Part shown: positions 16,298-25,217 of the stretch, one piece after another | Position numbering within the stretch: position 1 is the stretch's first letter | How the letters are laid out: every line of letters begins with the position of its first letter | From: Kutzneria chonburiensis | Lineage (GTDB): Bacteria; Actinomycetota; Actinomycetes; Mycobacteriales; Pseudonocardiaceae | NCBI RefSeq assembly: GCF_028622115.1 | Contig: NZ_CP097263.1 | Span: forward strand, 2,666,001 to 2,730,000 | Length of the DNA: 64,000 nt | Direction: 5' to 3' | The notes under the pieces: model-generated | Told to the model about the DNA's origin: nothing | The model's database searches: none | What the model saw: the letters and a program-made list of their open reading frames with translations, nothing else | Made by a program: the position numbers and the translations under genes

Positions 16298-17179
16298 TCA
16301 GCGGTCATCCGCCAAGATGCCGTCGAGCACACGACGCGCGGCTGCTGCCTCCTCGCCACCTTGAGCGCACGTGACGAGCGTCTTCCAGAGGGCCCAGCCG
16401 CGGCCGCGGGCCCAGGTCGCGTCGTCGATCGCGAGGCGCGAGCGGAACGCCTGCCGGCCGTCCGCGGTCAGCAGGGTCCAGGCGATCGCCAGGTCACAGG
16501 ACGGATCGCCGACGCCGCAGGTGCCGAAGTCGATGATCGCGGCGAGTTCCCCGTTGGACAGCAAGAGGTTTCCCGCGGCCACGTCGCCGTGGAACCAGAC
16601 GTCGACGCCGCTCCAGGGGGCGTCCAAGGCGGCCTGCCACACCGCGGCGGCCTCGGCGATGTCCAAGGTGGCGATCGCGCGCCGTGTCAGGGCGTCGAAG
16701 GTGCGCAAAGTGCCGCCACGGAACCAGTTGTGCTTGCCCGGCTGGGGACCGTCGGCGGCGTCGATGCCCTGCAACGCGGCCAGGAACTCGGCCAGGTCGA
16801 GGGCGAAGCGGACAGGGTCGGCAATGAGGTCGGCACGGGCCGGTGCGCCCGGCAGCCACCGGTAGATCGACCAGGAGAAGGGATAGTCCTCGTCTGGTTG
16901 GCCCTTGGCCAACGGGACCGGGATCGGCTGCGGCAGGCGGGGAGCCAGCGCCGGCAGCCACCGGTGTTCCTTGTCCACGGCCAACGCGTATTCGGCGGCG
17001 CTGGGCAGGCGCACCAGCATCTCGTCGCCGAGGTGGAACGTGACGTTGTCCCAACCACTCTTGGCCACCGGCCGCACCGGAAGGCCGGCCCACCGCGGAA
17101 ACTGCTCGTCGATCAGCCGGCGTACCTGCGCCGTGTGGACGGAGATCCGTCGGGGCGGCGGGCCGAGATCATGCGACAT
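16298..17179 (-). CDS. Aminoglycoside phosphotransferase-family kinase (APH)
   Basis: 293 aa. The APH/choline-kinase fold is shown by the catalytic loop VDVWFHGDVAAGNLLLSNG (Asp and Asn) and the metal site AIIDFGTCGVGDPSCDLA. The nucleotide lobe has WDNVTFHLGDEMLVRLPS. Members phosphorylate many small molecules, so resistance to an aminoglycoside should not be assumed. ATG 17179 is divergent from the SRPBCC gene at 17228, with 48 bases between. Confidence 0.83.
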   Translation of the reverse strand: MSHDLGPPPRRISVHTAQVRRLIDEQFPRWAGLPVRPVAKSGWDNVTFHLGDEMLVRLPSAAEYALAVDKEHRWLPALAPRLPQPIPVPLAKGQPDEDYPFSWSIYRWLPGAPARADLIADPVRFALDLAEFLAALQGIDAADGPQPGKHNWFRGGTLRTFDALTRRAIATLDIAEAAAVWQAALDAPWSGVDVWFHGDVAAGNLLLSNGELAAIIDFGTCGVGDPSCDLAIAWTLLTADGRQAFRSRLAIDDATWARGRGWALWKTLVTCAQGGEEAAAARRVLDGILADDR

Positions 17180-17227
17180 GCCGCGAGTCAACCAGCGAGC
17201 GCCGACCAGCCGCCTAGCATTTACGCC

Positions 17228-17683
17228 ATGCCACGCACCGACAAGGCGTCCCGCCTGATCGCCGCCCCGCCGGCGCGGGTGTACGCGGCCTTCGTCGATC
17301 CGGATGAGCTGTTGGCCTGGCTGCCGCCGGGCGACATGACCGGCCGGTTCGACCACTTCGACGCGCGGACCGGCGGCTCGTACCGGCTGACGCTGACCTA
17401 TCCGGACGCCGGCACGGGCAAGACCACGACCGACTCCGACGTGGTCGAGGCGCGTTTCGTCGAGGTCGTGCCGGGGGTGCGGGTGGTGCAGGCGGTCGAC
17501 TTCGTCTCCGACGACCCGGCCTACGCCGGCACGATGATCATGACCTGGGCGGTCGCCGCGGCGGAATCCGGGACCCGCGTGGAGATCCGGGCCGACAACG
17601 TGCCGGACGGGATCTCGGCCGAGGACCACGCCGTCGGCCTGGCCTCCTCGCTGGCCAACCTCGCCGCCCACGTGGAGAACTAG
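17228..17683 (+). CDS. SRPBCC family protein (AHSA1-like)
   Basis: 151 aa. Begins with the AHSA1 hallmark ASRLIAAPPARVYAAFVDPDELLAWLPP, then FDARTGGSYRLTLTY and the C-terminal helix AVGLASSLANLAAHVEN. These proteins bind hydrophobic ligands or act as Hsp90-activator-like folds; no partner is evident. ATG 17228 comes seven bases after TAGCAT (17215-17220) with no ribosome site, so translation is probably leaderless. It overlaps the LysR gene end by four bases. Confidence 0.8.
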   Translation: MPRTDKASRLIAAPPARVYAAFVDPDELLAWLPPGDMTGRFDHFDARTGGSYRLTLTYPDAGTGKTTTDSDVVEARFVEVVPGVRVVQAVDFVSDDPAYAGTMIMTWAVAAAESGTRVEIRADNVPDGISAEDHAVGLASSLANLAAHVEN

Positions 17684-18558
17684 GCGAGCAGCCGCTCCAC
17701 GAGGCGGCGGACGGCCAGCGGGCAGGGCTCGTCGGCCCGGCGGTGCACGGCGATCCGCCGCGTGATCACGGGTTCGGCCAGCGGCCGAGTGATCACGGGC
17801 GTCGCGGCCAGCAGGGGCAGCACGAGCTCGGGCATGGCGCTGACGCCGAGGCCGGCGGCGATCATCCCGCCGGCCGTGGCGACGGTGCGGGTTTCCAGAT
17901 GCCGCAACGGAAGCACGCCGGCCTGGGCCAGACCGAGATCGGCCAGCCGGCGGATGCTGCTGTCCGGGCTGAACTCGATGAACGGCTCGGCGGCGAGATC
18001 GGCCCACGTCAGCGTGGACGGGCCGGCGAGGGGATGCCCGGGCGGCAGCACGGCGACGAAAGGATCGTCCAGGAAGGGATCCACAGCGAAGTCGGCCGAC
18101 GCGGGACCGACCTCGGTGATGGCGAGATCGGCGGTGCCGTCCCGCAACAGGTCCAGGATCTCGGCGTTGGTGCCGTCGGCCAGCCGCACCTGCACGCCGG
18201 GATACGCCTCCAGGTACCCGCTGAGCACGGTCGGCAGCACGACGGCGGCGATCGACGGCAGCACACCGACGGTGATCTGCCGCCGCTCCCCGGCCTGGTA
18301 GCCGGCGAACCGGTCGAGCCCCCGCCGGTAGCTGGTCAACACGTGCGTGGCGACGCCGAGGAACTCCACGCCCGCCTCGGTGAGGTCGACCGATCGGGTG
18401 GTTCGCACGAACAGCGGTGTCCGCAGTTTCCGCTCCATCTCGCCGATGGTCCGGCTGACCACGGGCTGGCTGAGCACGAGCTCGTCGGCGGCCCGGGTGA
18501 ACGACCGGGTACGGGCGACGGCGGCGAAGATCTCCATCTGGTGCAGCGTGAGATCCAT
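17680..18558 (-). CDS. LysR family regulator, probable controller of the AtuA locus
   Basis: 292 aa. N-terminal helix-turn-helix MEIFAAVARTRSFTRAADEL with LSQPVVSRTIGEMERKL as recognition part, then a two-lobe periplasmic-protein-like effector domain (ITVGVLPSIAAVVLP, FVAVLPPGHPLAG). ATG 18558. It is divergent from the AtuA gene with 69 bases between, the classic LysR layout, so it most likely controls AtuA and the hydrolase in response to a substrate of theirs. Confidence 0.86.
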   Translation of the reverse strand: MDLTLHQMEIFAAVARTRSFTRAADELVLSQPVVSRTIGEMERKLRTPLFVRTTRSVDLTEAGVEFLGVATHVLTSYRRGLDRFAGYQAGERRQITVGVLPSIAAVVLPTVLSGYLEAYPGVQVRLADGTNAEILDLLRDGTADLAITEVGPASADFAVDPFLDDPFVAVLPPGHPLAGPSTLTWADLAAEPFIEFSPDSSIRRLADLGLAQAGVLPLRHLETRTVATAGGMIAAGLGVSAMPELVLPLLAATPVITRPLAEPVITRRIAVHRRADEPCPLAVRRLVERLLA

Positions 18559-18627
18559 AGCTTCAGAGCATAACCGCATGTGAAACCGGAAGTGGCGGGC
18601 CGCGTGCCGACTGTCCACGATGGAGGC

Positions 18628-19902
18628 ATGCGAACGATCAGGATCGGCGCGGGCGCCGGATTCGCCGACGACCGGGTGGAGCCGGCCGTCGAGCTGGCCG
18701 AGCGCGGCGACCTCGACTACCTGGTGTTCGAGTGCTTGGCTGAGCGCACGATCGCCCTGGCCCAGCTCGACCGGTTGCGCGACCCGGCCGCCGGCTTCAC
18801 CGAGTGGCTGCCGGAGCGGATGGCCGCCGTGCTGCCGGCCTGTGCCCGCCGCGGCACGAAGATCATCACGAACATGGGCGCGGCCAACCCGCTGCGGGCG
18901 GCCGACGTGGTCGCCGAGGTGGCCCGCGAGGCCGGGCTGACCGGGCTGACGATCGCGGCGGTGACCGGGGACGACGTGCTCGACCTGGTCGCCAGGGACG
19001 AGAACACCGTGTCGGCCAACGCCTATCTCGGCTGCGAGCCGGTGGTGCGGGCGCTGGCGCAGGGCGCGGACGTGGTCGTGACGGGACGAATCGCCGACCC
19101 GTCGCTGTTCCTGGCGCCGCTGGTGCACGAGTTCGGCTGGGCCATGGACGACTGGCCGCGGCTCGGCCGGGGCCTGTGCCTCGGGCACCTGCTGGAGTGC
19201 GCCGGCCAGGTGACCGGCGGCTACTTCGCCGATCCCGGCCACAAGGACGTCCCTGACCTCGCCCACCTCGGGTTTCCGCTGGCCGAGGCGGCCGAGGACG
19301 GCACGTTCGCGGTGACGAAGGTGGCCGGCACCGGCGGCATGGTCACCGTGGCGACCTGCACCGAACAGCTGCTGTACGAGGTGCACGACCCGGCCGCCTA
19401 CGTCTCGGCCGACGTCACCGCCGACTTCTCCGCCGTCGAGCTGACGCCGATCGGCCCCGACCGGGTGCTGGTCACCGGCGCGACCGGGCGGCCGCGGCCC
19501 GACGGCCTCAAGGTGTCCGTCGGCTACCTCGACGGGTTCCTCGGCGAGGGCGAGATCTCCTATGCCGGGCCGAATGCCGTCGCCCGCGGCCGGCTCGCGC
19601 TCGACATCCTCCGCGCACGGCTGGACGCCGACGAGCTGCGTTTCGACCTGATCGGCGTCGACGCCGTGCGCAGGGGTCCGAAGGTCGTGGCCGAGCCGCC
19701 GGAAGTGCGGGTACGGGTGGCCGGCCGCACGTCCACTGTGGACGCCGCTCGCCGCATCGGCCGTGAGGTCAGCGCCTTGTGGCTCAACGGCCCCGCCGGC
19801 GGGGCCGGTGCGACCCGGCGGGCCGAGCCGATCGTGGCCATCGACTCGACCTTCGTGGACCGCTCGGACGTCCACGCCGAACTGTCCTTTGTGGAGGTGT
19901 GA
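18628..19902 (+). CDS. AtuA family protein (acyclic terpene utilization)
   Basis: 424 aa. Starts MRTIRIGAGAGFADDRVEPAVELAERGDL, the usual start of AtuA/DUF1446 proteins, with further signatures TNMGAANPLRAADVV, VVTGRIADPSLFLAPL, HLLECAGQVTGGYFADPG and GEGEISYAGPNAVARG. AtuA of Pseudomonas is needed for growth on citronellol and geraniol, but its reaction is not known. In Pseudomonas the small C-terminal domain is part of the same protein; here it is encoded by the next gene, one base downstream. The LysR regulator is divergent. An acyclic terpenoid or another acyl-CoA catabolic role is possible. Confidence 0.83.
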   Translation: MRTIRIGAGAGFADDRVEPAVELAERGDLDYLVFECLAERTIALAQLDRLRDPAAGFTEWLPERMAAVLPACARRGTKIITNMGAANPLRAADVVAEVAREAGLTGLTIAAVTGDDVLDLVARDENTVSANAYLGCEPVVRALAQGADVVVTGRIADPSLFLAPLVHEFGWAMDDWPRLGRGLCLGHLLECAGQVTGGYFADPGHKDVPDLAHLGFPLAEAAEDGTFAVTKVAGTGGMVTVATCTEQLLYEVHDPAAYVSADVTADFSAVELTPIGPDRVLVTGATGRPRPDGLKVSVGYLDGFLGEGEISYAGPNAVARGRLALDILRARLDADELRFDLIGVDAVRRGPKVVAEPPEVRVRVAGRTSTVDAARRIGREVSALWLNGPAGGAGATRRAEPIVAIDSTFVDRSDVHAELSFVEV

Positions 19903-19903
19903 G

Positions 19904-21660
19904 ATGCGGCTGCACGACATCGCCCACGCCCGGGCCGGCGACAAGGGCACCACCTCGGACATCACGGTCATCGCCTACCGGGCCGAGGATTTCGAGCTGC
20001 TGCGCCGGGAAGTCACCGCCGACCGGGTCCGCGCGCATTTCGCCGACATCGTGCGCGGCGAGGTGCAGCGCTTCGAGTTACCGCGGCTGCGGGCGCTGAA
20101 GTTCGTGCTGCACAACACGCTCGGCGGCGTGACCCGCACGCTCGACCTCGACATCCACGGCAAAAGCCTTTCCTCCTCACTGTTGGAGCTGGACGTGACC
20201 GACACCGCGCAGCAGATGGCCGAGATGATGCGGCAGTTCGCCGCAGCCGGCGGCATGCGCCCCGGAGCGCCGACCGCCACGGTCGACGACCCGTTCTTCA
20301 CCTACGACCGCCCGACCGAGTTCGATGCGCACAGCGAGACCGTCAACGTCCCGATGCGGGACGGCAGTTACCTCGTGTGCGACCTGCTGCGCCCGGCCGG
20401 GCCTGGCGGCCAGCCGGCGGAAGGCGCTTTCCCCGGCATCGTCTACGACTTCAACGCCTACGGCGCGCGGGTCGTGTTCGCCAGCGGGGCTGCGCCGTTC
20501 GTCGAACGTGGTTACGTGGCGCTGGTTCCGTCGGTCCGCGGCAGCGGCGACTCCCCGGCCACGTCGAGCCGTTCGGCGTCCAGGAGCAGGAGGACGGCTA
20601 CGACCTGGTGGAATGGCTTGCCGCGCAACCGTTCTGCACCGGCCGGATCGGCATGCAGGGCATCAGCTACGGTGGCCACACCACCATGCTCACCGCCGTG
20701 CAGCAACCCCCGCACCTCACCGCGATCATTCCCGTGCAGGCGCTGAGCGACTGGTACGAGAACACCATCTACCACGGCGGTATCTACAACGCCCGCATCC
20801 GCGACTGGCAGCAGACCACCGCGCCCGACACGCTCGAAACCTATCCGCAGCACCCGTTGTACGACGACTTCTGGCGCGAGCGCAGCATCAGGCACCGCTA
20901 CGACCGGCTCACCGTGCCGGTCCTGGACGTCGGCGGCTGGCTCGACCAGTACCGGCAGGCCATGGTGGAGAACTTCCGGGGCGACACGTGGATGGTCGCC
21001 GGGCCGTGGCCGCACGGCATGGTGCCCGGGCAGCCCGAGGACATCGCCTTCGCCGGCTATCTCGCCTGGTGGGACCACTGGCTGGCCGACCGGCCGGCCC
21101 CGCTGCCCCGGTCCAGGGTCACCTCGTACGAGATGCCGGACCACGGCTGGCGGCACTTCGACAGCTGGCCGCCGGCCGATGCCGTGAGCAGGCAGTGGTT
21201 TCCCGGCACCGACGGCTCCCTGACCGGTGGAGAGCCCGGCATCGCCGAATTCGACCAGGACGGCGGTCAGCTGGTTTTCGAGGCCCGGTTGGCCGAGGAC
21301 CTGGTGATCACCGGCGGCCTGGTGGCCACGTTGCGTGCCGGCACCACCGGCCCCGACGGCAACATCGCCGTCGTGCTCGACGACGTCGACGCCACCGGCG
21401 AGGCGGTCCGGATCAGCCAGGGCTGGCTCAAACTCAGCCATCGCGACGGCCACGACCACCTGGCCGCGATCCAGCCCGGAACACTGTACGACGTCACCGT
21501 CCCGATCTGGGCCACGCACCATCGCATCGTCGCCGGCCACACGCTGCGGGTCACGCTGTCCAGCGAAGATCACCCGCAGATCGACACCGAGCGGCTGCCC
21601 GGCCGCATCCGAGTGGAACTCGGCGGGGCCAGCGTGATCACCGCGAGCGTGCTCACCTGA
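19904..21660 (+). pseudogene. AtuA-associated domain fused to CocE/NonD-type hydrolase, frameshifted as sequenced
   Basis: From ATG 19904, residues 1-98 (LHDIAHARAGDKGTTSDITV to HGKSLSSSLLELDV) are the small domain found at the C-terminus of long AtuA proteins. The frame runs on, with no stop, into an S15/CocE-type alpha/beta hydrolase (VNVPMRDGSYLVCDLLRPAG). At 20553-20556 the frame breaks: adding one C to this C run turns GDSPATS into GDSPGHVEPFGVQEQEDGYD and the rest follows to TGA 21658-21660. The nucleophile motif GRIGMQGISYGGHTTML, the later DVGGWLDQY and the C-terminal jelly-roll are all present, so the gene is probably intact in the organism. It should hydrolyse an ester or amide. The fusion of both domains is unusual. 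Confidence 0.72.
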
Positions 21661-21804
21661 CAATTTCGGTTGTGGCTGGCCGGATTCGTCCGGTCGAGGC
21701 GGAGTCAACGGTCACTTGAGCGCCGGCGGTCACAAAGCTTTGACCAACGGACCCGGTGATCACGATCATCGAACCACCGCCGTCCGGACCGTGAGGAGAA
21801 CACC

Positions 21805-22119
21805 GTGCGCCTTGCCGCCACCGTCGTCGCCGCACTCGGCATCGTCGCCGCCGTCGCCGGCACCGCGTCGGCCGCCGAGCCGACCGGGATCACGTTCTGG
21901 CAGGCCGACTTCAGCGGCCAGAGCGTCACCTACACCCCGGCCACCACCGCCTGCGTCACGCTGCCGTACGCGGTGCACTCGGAGCTCAACGCCAGCCAGG
22001 ACAGCTTCCGGCTCTACACCACGCCGGACTGCACCGGCTTCGCGCTCACCATCCCGGCCACCGACCTGCACAGCTTCGTCAACCGCGACGTGCACAGCTT
22101 CGCGCTGACCCGGGACTGA
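21805..22119 (+). CDS. Small secreted protein, beta/gamma-crystallin-like
   Basis: 104 aa. Signal peptide of about 23 residues ending ASA, then an 80-residue domain with a Tyr/Phe-rich pattern (FWQADFSGQSVTYTP, DSFRLYTTPDCTGFALTIP). The pattern resembles one beta/gamma-crystallin Greek-key pair. Two Cys (in TACVTLP and PDCTG) may form a disulfide. GTG 21805 has GAGGAGA upstream. Upstream, 21661-21804 contains a CAAAGCTTTG palindrome at 21733-21742 but no clear promoter. Function unknown. Confidence 0.7.
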   Translation: MRLAATVVAALGIVAAVAGTASAAEPTGITFWQADFSGQSVTYTPATTACVTLPYAVHSELNASQDSFRLYTTPDCTGFALTIPATDLHSFVNRDVHSFALTRD

Positions 22120-22126
22120 CCGCCAT

Positions 22127-22161
22127 GGCGTCGAGGGGCCGGTGGCCCGCCCCTCGGCGCC
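22127..22161 (+). terminator. Stem-loop after the small secreted protein gene
   Basis: GGCG-T-CGAGGGG (22127-22138) pairs with CCCCTCG-G-CGCC (22150-22161), with an 11-base loop and one internal mismatch, starting eight bases after the TGA. No U run follows. Confidence 0.55.
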
Positions 22162-22226
22162 TGGTACCCGAAACCGGCTGAGCACTGGTCCACCCCGACA
22201 GCCGCCGGCCCGGTTAGCGTGTGCCC

Positions 22227-23072
22227 ATGGCACGTGTTTTCCTCGCCGGCGCGACCGGGGTTCTCGGCCGCCGCCTCGTCCCGCTCCTGCTCTCGCACGG
22301 ACATCACGTCACCGGCCTGGCCCGGTCGGCGGCCAGCGCGGACCGGATCCGCGAGCTCGGCGCCTCGCCCGTCAGCGGCGACGCGCTCGACGCCGACAGC
22401 CTGCGCGTAGCGGTGACATCCGCGCGGCCGGACGTCGTCATGCACCAGCTCACCGACCTGGCCGCGGGCGACCGTGCCGCCAACTCGGCGATGCGCGCGA
22501 TCGGCACCCGCAACCTTGTCGACGCGGCGCTGGCTGCTGACGTGCGGCGTTTTGTCGTGCAGAGCATCGCTTTCGCCTACGAGCCGGGCGAGACGCCGGC
22601 TCGGGAGGACACCCCGCTCGACGTCGACGCCGACGAGCCGCGGCGGACGACTGTGCGCGGAGTGGCCTCGTTGGAAGCGGAGGCCGCCCGCGTCGCCTCC
22701 CATGTCGTGCTTCGTTACGGCACGTTCTACGGCCCCGACACGTGGTACGCACCCGGCGGTCTCATGGCGAAGGCCCCGCTCGCGGCCGACCGTGACGTCA
22801 CCAGCTTCGTGCACATCGACGACGCCGCCACCGCCGCTTTGCAGTCGCTGGACTGGGGAAACGGCGCGGTGAACGTCTGCGACGACGAACCCGCCGCCGG
22901 CATCGACTGGGTGCCGGAGTTCTGCGCCGCCGTCGGCGTCGAGCCGCCGGCCCCGTCTTCCCACCGCACCGGCTTCGCCCGCGGCGCCGACAACGGCTAC
23001 GCCCGGCACAGCCTCGGCTGGCAGCCGGCCTGGCCGTCCTGGCGCGACGGGTTCAAGGCAATGACAGCGTAG
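22227..23072 (+). CDS. NAD-dependent epimerase/dehydratase-like protein
   Basis: 281 aa. Rossmann start RVFLAGATGVLGRRLVPLLL (GxxGxxG), the extended-SDR pattern with IGTRNLVDAALAADVRRFVVQS, and a shorter substrate half. The usual YxxxK catalytic pair is not clear: the region reads RRTTVRGVASLEAEAARV, so it may be an atypical member that binds NAD(P) without classical dehydrogenase activity. TAGCGT at 22215-22220 ends six bases before the ATG, so the message is probably leaderless. It overlaps the end of the FAD enzyme gene by 20 bases. Confidence 0.75.
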   Translation: MARVFLAGATGVLGRRLVPLLLSHGHHVTGLARSAASADRIRELGASPVSGDALDADSLRVAVTSARPDVVMHQLTDLAAGDRAANSAMRAIGTRNLVDAALAADVRRFVVQSIAFAYEPGETPAREDTPLDVDADEPRRTTVRGVASLEAEAARVASHVVLRYGTFYGPDTWYAPGGLMAKAPLAADRDVTSFVHIDDAATAALQSLDWGNGAVNVCDDEPAAGIDWVPEFCAAVGVEPPAPSSHRTGFARGADNGYARHSLGWQPAWPSWRDGFKAMTA

Positions 23073-24228
23073 GAGCCATGGGGCCGTAGGCATTCGAGCG
23101 TGCGGCTCGCTTCCGGACGCCGGGCATCGCCGTGATCAGCTGGAGCAGGCGGGCCGGCACGAGCGGTCGGCCCAGCTCGCGGGCGCGGGCGGCGCGGAGC
23201 TCGATCCGCACCTGATCGTCCTGCACCAGCTTGACCGCCGGCTCCCGCTCGGCCTGCACGGCGGCCAGCACTTCGTCCGGCACCGGTCCTTGTTTCAGCG
23301 CCGGCACGAGATGGTTGGCCGCGGCGACGGCGTCCTGGATCGCCATCAGGATGCCGTTGCCGCCGACCGGCGAGATCACGTGCGCGGCGTCCCCGATCAG
23401 CAGCAACCCCGGTCGCCACCAGCGGCTCACGCGCGAGATGTCCACCGACAGCAGCGTCGTCTGCCCGAAGTCGGCCAGCAGGTGTGTGCGGTCGGCCAGC
23501 CAGGGCACGTGCCGGTCGACGAACCGCCGGATCGGCTCCACGCCGTCGGCCCGGGCCTGCGCGTAGCCGCCCTTCGGCACGCTGTATCCGAGCTGCCAGC
23601 CTTGGGTTCCGGTGAGCAGGCCGATGTAGTGGTCGCGGCCGAAGAACAGGTCGACGTCGGCGTCCGGCGGGTCGCTGTCCCGTTGCGGCAGCCGGAACCA
23701 CACGAGGTCCGTTTTCGCCCCGAGCGATTCCGCTGGCAGATCCGCCAGCCGCCGCAGCCGCGAGTTCCGGCCGTCCGCGCCGATCACCACGTCCGCTTTC
23801 ATCCCCTGGACGCCGGTCACGCGGCCGTCTTCCGTGTCGAGCTCGGTCACCTTGCTGCCCGTTTGCAGCTCACAGCCCGGCAGCTCGCGGAACTGCTCCG
23901 CCATGAAGTCCAGGAACCGCGCCTGCGGCATCAGCGCCACGTAGTTGAACCGCGTCGGCAGCCGCGTGTAGTCGGCCGTGGTCACCGGGCCGGCGGTTGT
24001 GTGCAGCCGGAATTTGCGGGCCTTGTGATGCGGCAACTCCAGCAACTTCTCGGCCAGTCCCAGACCGTCCAGCAGCTCCAGCGTGTACGGGTGCAGCGAG
24101 TCGCCGCGGAAGTCCCGGTCGAAGTCGCGATGCGTCTCGAACAACGTCACCTTGATTCCCGCGCGGCCCAGCAGATAGGCCACCATCATGCCGCCCGGAC
24201 CGCCGCCGATAATCGCTGCACCCGCCAT
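23053..24228 (-). CDS. FAD-dependent monooxygenase (PHBH fold)
   Basis: 391 aa. Dinucleotide-binding start GAAIIGGGPGGMMVAYLLGRAG, the DG motif VVIGADGRNSRLR and the second FAD motif LLLIGDAAHVISPVGGNGIL, in the right order for class A flavoprotein monooxygenases. The C-terminal 90 residues resemble the ubiquinone/aromatic hydroxylase group (ERE PAVKLVQDDQ). It should hydroxylate an aromatic or polyketide-like substrate with NAD(P)H and oxygen. ATG 24228 follows TACGGT (24241-24236) by seven bases, again leaderless in form. Divergent from the GNAT gene at 24276. Confidence 0.84.
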   Translation of the reverse strand: MAGAAIIGGGPGGMMVAYLLGRAGIKVTLFETHRDFDRDFRGDSLHPYTLELLDGLGLAEKLLELPHHKARKFRLHTTAGPVTTADYTRLPTRFNYVALMPQARFLDFMAEQFRELPGCELQTGSKVTELDTEDGRVTGVQGMKADVVIGADGRNSRLRRLADLPAESLGAKTDLVWFRLPQRDSDPPDADVDLFFGRDHYIGLLTGTQGWQLGYSVPKGGYAQARADGVEPIRRFVDRHVPWLADRTHLLADFGQTTLLSVDISRVSRWWRPGLLLIGDAAHVISPVGGNGILMAIQDAVAAANHLVPALKQGPVPDEVLAAVQAEREPAVKLVQDDQVRIELRAARARELGRPLVPARLLQLITAMPGVRKRAARSNAYGPMAPTLSLP

Positions 24229-24275
24229 GCCGCCAACCGTACGATGATCCGCTCAAGACCACCGATCGGAGGCAC

Positions 24276-25217
24276 GTGCGGTTTCTGGGCATCGCGGACG
24301 AGTCCGGGGTCGAGCGGCTGGTGTCGCTCGGCATCAAGCGGGAACCCTTGGCGTACTGGGTGACCAGCGCTCTGAAGAACGGTGAGTCGCGGCCGGCGTG
24401 GTGTCGGATGGCCTTGTCGGACGCCGGTGAGTTGCTGGCCGCGCACGTGTTCGACTCGTGGTCGGGCGCGGGCGATCCCGGTGATGTGCCGACGTTCGTG
24501 CAGCTCCTCGGGCACGTCGACGAGGCCGCCGCCAGTGCACTGCTGGCCCACGATCTGTCGGCGTTCGACGCCTCGGTGGTCGAGGCGCGGGTGGTCATCG
24601 AGTCCGATGCATCGCCCTCGCTGCGGGCACAACGGAACCGCTGGCCGGCGATCTTGGAGGCCGCCGGCTTCGTGCGGGAAGTCGACCGCGTCCGCCTGAC
24701 CTGGCCCGCCGACGCCCCCGTGCCGCGTCCCTCCTCCCGGCTCACCTTCGTTCCCGTCAGCGAGTTCCCCGAGTCGTCGCTACTGCGGATCTTCGCCGAG
24801 GTAGCGGATGGCTCCGTCGACAACTCGCAACGCACGTTTCGGGCCTCAGCCGGCCGCGACGCCGAGGCTGCCGGTCGCCTACGCCAGGCCCTTGGCCGCG
24901 ACTTCCCCGCCTCGTGGTTCGTCATCGGTGTCGACGCCGCCGGCGATCCCGTCGGCTACGTCCAGTCCGCCCGCGTCCACGGCGACCGCGCCATCCTCGC
25001 CGAGCTCGGCGTCATCGAGTCCCAGCGCGGCCGCCGCTACGCCCACGACCTGCTGGCCTACGGCACCGCTGCCGTGCTCGACGCCGGCGTCACGATGATC
25101 ACCAGCGACACCGATGAGGCCAACCGCTTCATGCGCGCCGCCTTCGCTCGCGCCGGCTACCTGGAGTTCGCCACCCGCCACGACTTCCGTTGGGTCAGGC
25201 CCCGAACCATCGGCTGA
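24276..25217 (+). CDS. GNAT family N-acetyltransferase
   Basis: 313 aa from GTG 24276 with CGGAGG upstream. The first half (about 150 residues) looks like a degenerate GNAT domain. The second half is a standard one with VIGVDAAGDPVGYVQSARV, the acetyl-CoA loop region ELGVIESQRGRRYAHDLLAYG and the final NRFMRAAFARAGYLEFATRHD. The acyl acceptor cannot be predicted. Its 3' end overlaps the convergent monooxygenase gene by 23 bases. Confidence 0.8.
   Translation: MRFLGIADESGVERLVSLGIKREPLAYWVTSALKNGESRPAWCRMALSDAGELLAAHVFDSWSGAGDPGDVPTFVQLLGHVDEAAASALLAHDLSAFDASVVEARVVIESDASPSLRAQRNRWPAILEAAGFVREVDRVRLTWPADAPVPRPSSRLTFVPVSEFPESSLLRIFAEVADGSVDNSQRTFRASAGRDAEAAGRLRQALGRDFPASWFVIGVDAAGDPVGYVQSARVHGDRAILAELGVIESQRGRRYAHDLLAYGTAAVLDAGVTMITSDTDEANRFMRAAFARAGYLEFATRHDFRWVRPRTIG

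Noticed and set aside
16298-17179. Aminoglycoside resistance gene
   Set aside because: The APH fold is shared by many kinases and no close match to a known resistance enzyme could be recognised.
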